From Acanthaster planci (taxonomy: Eukaryota > Echinodermata > Asteroidea > Valvatida > Acanthasteridae): a stretch of DNA of 36,849 bases. The position numbers and the translations under genes were made by a program. Positions 31,568 through 36,849 of this stretch are shown piece after piece. Position 1 is the stretch's first letter. Every line of letters starts with the position of its first letter. Under the pieces are notes generated by a model, which worked only from the letters and a program-made list of their open reading frames with translations, was not told the origin of the DNA and did not search any database. The stretch covers positions 802,065 through 838,913 of the forward strand of contig NW_019091495.1 in NCBI RefSeq assembly GCF_001949145.1. Direction: 5' to 3'.

Positions 31568-33809
31568 ATGATTTCATTTCTTACTCTCAATGTTAATAGT
31601 ATGCTGGACTGTCAAAAACGTCAGCATGTTTTTAATCTTTGCCGTAATTATGATATTTGTTTTTTTTTGCGGGTATGCCACATATCTCTTTCCCTTCGCA
31701 ATGGCAGTTGTGGAAAAAGGAAATTTTGGACAGTTTGGCTCTTCCTCTTCCTGTGGTTCAATTCTTCTTTTTAAACCTCGTAACTGTTTTTCAATTTCTC
31801 ATTTTCAGACAAATTCGCAAGGTAGAATTGTTTGCTGTTCCCTCTATGGTGCCGAACAACCCTCTCCATAGGAGGAATCTTTTCTTAACTTATCGAATTT
31901 TCTCACTGGCAGTGGTCCTTTTATTTTAGCAGGTGATTTCAACTGTGTCTTAAATTCTTCTCTAGACAGGATAGGACCCTCATCGCTCTCCTGCGACATT
32001 GGTTCCCAAGAACTCCAACATTTATGTGACAAAATGTCACTTATTGATCCTTGGCGAGTCTCTAACCCTAATCGTCATGAATATACCTGGAGAAATGCCT
32101 CTAATTCTTTTTGAAGTAGGTTGGGCCGCTTTAATATTTCCAATTCTCTTACTTGTTCTTCTGCTGTTCATTTGCCTGTTTTCTTTTCTGACCATGACGA
32201 TACGGTCCTTCTGATTTTAAATCCGCTTATGCAGGATGGAGGACTTTAAAAAGCATGGCTTCGATAATCTTCTCAAATGGTCGGAGGATGTGAAACTTCG
32301 TTCTAAGAATCTGATTATTTCTCATTCTTGTCGTCTCTCCAAAATTCGGGATAGGAAAAAACTAAACTTTTTTTCCCCAGACCGTATCAGTTCTCTTCTT
32401 AACAGTGGGAATAATGATAGCAATCTTCTTATTGATTATCATGCTATTAAACATTAGCTTTCCGAGCTCGAAGACCTCCTTACAGAAGGTGCAAAAGTGC
32501 GCTCCTGGGTACAACATTTAAACGACGGGGAGCATCCATCTAGTCTTTTTTTTTAGATCTGAATATAATCATAAAAAATCTTCCCCCATTTCTGCTGTAC
32601 AACGGCCAGATGGAACTATTGCTTCTTCTTTCTGCCCAAGAAATTCTGGGTGTTTATAGAAACTTTCACGCGTCTCTCTATTCTTCAGATAGCACTGTTG
32701 ATAGTTTTCAATCCTTTTTTTCCCACCAGATTTCTAGTTTTCTTTCTGAGGGGAGTGCTAAAAGTCTTGAAGAGGCTCTTTCTCTTCCCGAACTGGATTC
32801 TACTCTTTGCGGTATGCAGAATGGTGAGTCCCCTGGCAGCGACGGTCTGCCTAAGGAATTTTATCACTTTTTTTGGGACCTTCTTGGTGTTTTAATTGTG
32901 CTTTTAATTTATAGGTTTTATCCAACTCGCAAAGGTCTGGAATTATCACTCTCTTAGATAAGTCAGGTGATGGTACCTTACCTCAGAATAAAAGGCCCAT
33001 TTCTTTGCTGAATGTTGATTATAAACTGCTCGCGAAAGCATTATGTAATCGTCTTTCTTCAGTGTTGCCTTCTATTATTAGTCCTTTCCAAACTTGTGGT
33101 GTTAAAGGTAGATCCATTCATGATATTGCGCCCCTTCTTCGTGACCTTGTTTTTTATGCCAATGAGAGACATTTTAAATTCACTTTTTATCTCTCTCGAT
33201 CAACAGAAGGCTTTTGATCATGTTGATTGAAATTTTCTTTTCAGAGTTTTGTAAAATTTGGATTTGGGCCTAATTATGTCAAATGGCTCCGTATTTTATA
33301 TACAGATATTTCTAGTCAAGCTCTGGTCAATGGCTTTCTTTCTGGTCCTTTTCCTCTACAGAAAGGTGTCCGGCAGGGATGCCCATTGTCGCCTCTCCTC
33401 TATGTTATTTTCATTGAGCCCTTTGCGGCGGCTGTTCGTAATGATGAAAATATTCAAGGAATCTTCATCCACGGTAGCAATAACATCCAGTTTAAAATTT
33501 GCAGTATGCAGATGATACTATTTGTAGTGTACGTAATGCTACTTGGTTATTCAACTTTTTAATATTAGTGGTCATTTTCAAGGTGCTAGTGGTTCTAGAC
33601 TTAATGCCAATAAGTCAAAAGGCTTTGTTTTAGGTGATTTTAATGAAAGATTATACGACCTTTGTCCTATATTGTGGACAAGGGGGCCAATCAACATCAA
33701 CGGTTTCTAGATAACAAAAGGCGACATGTCCACGAAAAACTGGGAGGACCAGTTAAATAAACTCCAACCCTGTGTTGAGAGTTGGCAGCGTCGTTCCCTC
33801 TCTCTTTTT
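31568..33809 (+). pseudogene. LINE ORF2, endonuclease and reverse transcriptase, frameshifted
   Basis: ATG at 31568 gives FLTLNVNSMLDCQKRQHVFN, the APE-type endonuclease start. After shifts come FILAGDFNCVLNSSLDRIG (near 31920) and DKMSLIDPWRVSNPNRHEYT (near 32027). The RT region has NGESPGSDGLPKEFYHFFW (about 32818), LLNVDYKLLAKALCNRLSSV (33007), the first-Asp block SLDQQKAFDHVD near 33190 (one frame off its neighbours), KGVRQGCPLSPLLY (about 33362) and the catalytic YADD at 33505-33516, again one frame off. The post-RT region LNKLQPCVESWQRRSLSLF ends at about 33809. At least six frameshifts. It would normally nick target DNA and prime reverse transcription there. Confidence 0.75.
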
Positions 33810-34260
33810 GACCTACACGAGATGAATTCAAGACCAAATTTTATCCTGGCAAACAGAATGTTGCGGGAGGCCACGGTTGATTTTATATGGATTTTTATAT
33901 ATTTAACGGAATACTTTAATATTCAAAATTTAATGATAAATCACGTGTTGTCGTCATCAATACGTAAATATTTTAGAAATATTTTCGTTTTATAGTTAGT
34001 GCTTGCTGTAAGTTTGACGACGATCAACGATTACTAATGTACGAAAAAAGTGCCCCGAAAACGGGTACAAAGTCAATGGGCTGAAATAAATATTGAAAAA
34101 TCAATAATAAATCACTTGATGACGTCGTCATGACGTCATTGCTCTGTGCACATTTTTACACAAGGGTCCTTCATTGATGTAAGTTTGATGAAGATCCAAA
34201 GTTGCTAAAGGACTAAAGTGTGTGGTCGAAGAAACGTGTACAAAACAAAGGGGATTTTGG
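33810..34260 (+). repeat. CRE/E-box module, block 2
   Basis: Begins with the same boundary phrase as block 1 (cacgagatgaattcaagacc; gttgcgggaggccacggttg), then two modules with cacttgatgacgtcgtcatg and acgtcatt, followed by gaagatccaaagttgct and the gtgtacaaaac anchor. Confidence 0.75.
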
Positions 34261-34389
34261 TCACAAGAAGAAGAAAAAAACTAGAGCTTTTCTGTCTGTT
34301 GCCAACAGAACAGATGGCTTTTTCGCTTTTTGAAATTTGACTAATCAAGCTATAGCAGAAGCCTTTTGGTGAAATGATTTGATCATGCC
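34261..34389 (+). repeat. A-rich/hairpin-type linker, block 2
   Basis: Short version of the 28.1-kb tract: aagaagaagaaaaaaacta, then ctgttgccaacagaacagat and ggctttttcgc. The hairpin pairs are lost. Confidence 0.5.
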
Positions 34390-34980
34390 GAGAAAGGTTT
34401 AAGTTTGGAACCCAGTCATACATGCACTTCAAAAGACACAGCGCCTGGGAAAGTGCCGCTTTAATGTCACGTGACATGATTATCTCATGACGTTATCATC
34501 ACAAAAGGTCGATTTCGTCTAAAACGCTTCCCTTTCAGAACACCTGCCAAGTTTCAACCCAATGGGACATGTACTTTAGGAGATATAGTACTTTAAAATA
34601 TGGACCTTTAATGTCAGGTGATTTGTCACTGAATGAGGTCATCTTCACATGAGGTAAATATTCGTCTAAATCAGTTCCTTTTCAAGATGTCTGGAAGCTT
34701 TGAACTAAATTGGACATTATACTTCAAGAGATATAGCATATTAAATCTTGCCCATTTAATGTCAAGTGAGTTCTCACCTGATGACGTCAATATCATATCA
34801 GGACAGCATTTGTCCAAATCTCTTCCGTTTCTATATATCTGAAGGGTTTGAACGCAATTGGACATATACTTGGGGAGATTCAGCTTTTTAGATAGTGCCC
34901 CTTTAATGTCACTAAATGAACTCAATATTTGCTTAAAGCATTTCCTTTCTAACATATAAGCAAGGTTTCAACCCAGCACT
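34390..34980 (+). repeat. ~145-bp tandem module, block 3
   Basis: Copies around tttaatgtcacgtgacatg (34462), tttaatgtcaggtgatttg (34607), atttaatgtcaagtgag (34756) and ctttaatgtcac (34901), so the period is about 145-149 bp. Each has the 'caa.tttgaacc.aattggaca' and 'gagatat' phrases. Confidence 0.75.
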
Positions 34981-35499
34981 AACGCCGACAGACTAATTCC
35001 ATAGTAAAAAACTAAATACCCATTACCAGTTTTATACAATAAGCCTACTTCCGGTTTCAACCGGAAGGAAAAGTTACGTGATTTGACCCACACAAGATGA
35101 ATTGAAGGTCAATGTATACTCTGGCACTTGACGCAAAATAATGTTGCGGGAAGCCACAGTTGATTTAATATTTGAAATTTAATAACAAATCACTTGATGA
35201 CGTAACTACCTATAGTATCATCTCTGCCCCTAGGTCTTTCCTAGGCTTAAGTTAACTTTAACTTGACGATCGAAGATAGCTGAGTAACCAAAATGATGCA
35301 TCAAAAACATGTTCAAAGTCAATGGGCTGAAATAAATATTGAAAAATCAATACTAAATAATATGATGACGTCATCGTGACGTCATTGTTCTACACACATG
35401 TTCGAACTAAGGTCCTTCAATAATATAAGTCTGATGAAGATCCAAAGTTGCAAAATGACATAAGTCGATGGTGGAAGAAACGTGCACAATCAAATGGTC
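34981..35499 (+). repeat. CRE/E-box module, block 3
   Basis: Pre-boundary text (aaatacccattaccagtttt) and the boundary phrase cacacaagatgaattgaagg, then two modules ending in tgatgacgtcatcgtgacgt (near 35362), with the gaagatccaaagttgcaaa and gtggaagaaacgtgcaca phrases. Confidence 0.75.
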
Positions 35500-35832
35500 T
35501 TTTGGTCAGAAGAGGAAGAAGGAAGAAAAAAAAAAGAACAAAAGGAATGCCTTTTTCGCAAAATAGCGAAAAAGGCCCCACAAGAGAAAAAAATCATACA
35601 ATTACAATAGCTGTCTGGGCACGTTGTCGAAACAGCTAAAACGAGAGCTTCTATGTCTGCTTGCAAAAGAACATAGGGCTTTTTCGCATTTGAACTTTTC
35701 AATGAAAATGCCATCGTCATGATTGCATATTTGCCAAGTTTCAACCCGCCGGGGCATGTACTTTTGGAGATATAGGGCTTAAGGACGCACATTTCATGTC
35801 AGATGACTTGTCAACTAATGACGTTGATTTGT
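35500..35832 (+). repeat. Hairpin tract and partial ~145-bp module, block 3
   Basis: One tttttcgcaaaatagcgaaaaa hairpin (about 35551-35572), then caatagctgtctgggca, the gaacatagggctttttcgca phrase, and a single ~145-bp module (catttcatgtcagatgactt) cut at about 35830 where the minus-strand LINE begins. Confidence 0.65.
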
Positions 35833-36849
35833 CTACAGAATGATGGTGGAAGAGTTCCAGAGCTGCAGGCGGAGGAAAGGACGGAAGAGAAGTCATCTTT
35901 GAAAAGAGTCAAGAAAGACTGGAAAAATTGAGATGTAAGACCGTCTAGGCCGGGCGTTTTGTTTTTGCCAAGTTGCTTGACCGCAGCATCCAGTTCTTCA
36001 GGGCACGAAGGAGCGTCGAAGTTCTCCGAGTCGGCCGGGTCTAGTTTGGTTAGATCATTTAACATTTGGTCGAGGGCGCCCTCGTCAGTCTGAGATTGAC
36101 CATACAAAATCTGATAAAAATCACGGACGTGTTTTTTATTTGAATGGGGTCGTCCGTGACATCACCGGAGGACAGGCGGATACGAGATTTCTCAAGATTT
36201 AAGAAATGAGACGAACAAGTGTCAACCTCGTTGACGTGTTGGAAACGGGCCCTGATGAGGCACACCGAGCTTTGTCATTGAAAAGTTTATTTAATTCATT
36301 TCTTTGTTTTTGAAGGCAACGACGAGTGTCGTCAGTGAAGTCTGGCGCAGACAGAAGTTCCTCGATGGTCTTATTTATTCTGAAAACAGTAGAACGTTTT
36401 TCTCGGGCTATTTTCTTTACGTACATTTGCATGAGAGTTATATTATAGGTTTTTCTCAAAATCCCACCAGTTGCAGAGGTCGGGGAATTCGTTTTGTTTG
36501 TACCTCCAGCCAGTCCAAAACTCCCCCCCCCCCAAAAAAAAGAAGCCTTATCGTCCAATAGAGTGTTATTAAAATGCCAAAAGCGCTTCCTTTACAACTG
36601 GAAGAAGGAAGCTTAATAGAGAGAGAGACAGCCGAATGATCCTACAAAGAACAAGGAAAGATTTTACAAGACGAGACAGAGGACAAAAGAGCAGTGGGAA
36701 CATAAAAGCGGTCCTGCCTGGCTTTTGAAACACCATGCTGGCTGGAGGTATTACTAATTTGTTAAAGGAATTTTTGAGAACCAAATTTTGGGGCGATGTT
36801 CGGTCGGCATACCGAGACAATTGAGTACAATTAAAATCACCCCTAACAA
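35833..36849 (-). mobile_element. Second LINE, minus strand, endonuclease-to-RT part, runs off the window
   Basis: Read on the minus strand from the window edge: RGDFNCTQLSRYADRTSPQN (36829-36770), the endonuclease GDFN block; a linker with ITLMQMYVKKIAREKRSTVF and IEELLSAPDFTDDTRRCLQK (about 36450-36330); and the RT entrance NKTPGLDGLTSQFFQSFLTL with SACSSGTLPPSFCRQ (36000-35840), where it stops. Several frameshifts separate the parts, and a CCCC/AAAA homopolymer run lies at 36523-36541. The wording is of the same broad LINE type as the + strand copy but clearly a different element. Reading stops just where the composite repeat starts. Confidence 0.65.

Larger units (their letters stand above)
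29934..33809 (+). mobile_element. Tx1/L1-like LINE, 3' truncated and mutated
   Basis: ORF1 with zinc knuckles followed by ORF2 with apurinic endonuclease and reverse transcriptase. No poly-A tail is found: the RT-distal region stops at about 33809, where the composite repeat begins. Frameshifts in ORF2 and one nonsense codon in ORF1 make it inactive. Assigned to the Tx1/L1-like group from the ORF1 knuckle arrangement and RT wording; another clade is possible. Confidence 0.75.

Overview
The window is animal nuclear DNA. Exons are interrupted by introns with GT/AG borders, the bulk is AT-rich, and most recognisable coding sequence is decayed transposable elements. The UDP-glucuronosyltransferase (UGT) exons are of vertebrate/invertebrate-deuterostome type. 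The mobile elements (tyrosine-recombinase retrotransposon with an SGNH-hydrolase frame, Tx1/L1-like LINEs, Gypsy-like gag, foldback elements) suit a marine invertebrate such as amphioxus, hemichordate or echinoderm. I cannot fix the species from sequence alone.

Layout. (1) 2.5-4.1 kb (+) and 16.3-18.8 kb (-) hold two 5'-incomplete UGT loci facing each other tail to tail. Their last two exons, the intron between them and about 500 bp of 3' flank are homologous, so they are the arms of an inverted segmental duplication with a 12.2-kb spacer. (2) The spacer holds a decayed minus-strand transposon-like gene (about 7.9-9.5 kb), a 322-bp foldback element with tRNA-like B-boxes (11.67-11.99 kb) and a deleted LTR retrotransposon (about 14.1-16.3 kb). 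(3) 19.2-21.6 kb is an AT-rich island with a duplicated Cys-rich frame resembling zinc-ribbon proteins of large DNA viruses, two further unassigned frames and a 42-bp perfect palindrome. (4) 21.7-24.27 kb is a broken tyrosine-recombinase retrotransposon (gag-like, RT, YR, SGNH hydrolase). (5) 24.27-28.9 kb and 33.8-35.83 kb are blocks of a composite repeat. They are built from a ~170/240-bp module rich in TGACGTCA (CRE) and CACGTG (E-box), a ~145-bp module, and a tract of small TTTTTCGCA hairpins. (6) 29.9-33.8 kb is a Tx1/L1-like LINE on the + strand with a 158-bp foldback element sitting at its ORF1 start. A second LINE of similar type runs off the right edge on the minus strand (35.83-36.85 kb).

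No intact host gene is demonstrable. The UGT loci are the only host-type genes and both lack the N-terminal (aglycone-binding) exon here. The most unusual features are the CRE/E-box composite repeat, whose borders coincide with abrupt truncation of three different transposons, and the foldback family with tRNA-like boxes and target-site duplications of unequal length. Most calls come from reading translated sequence by eye; no database search was possible.
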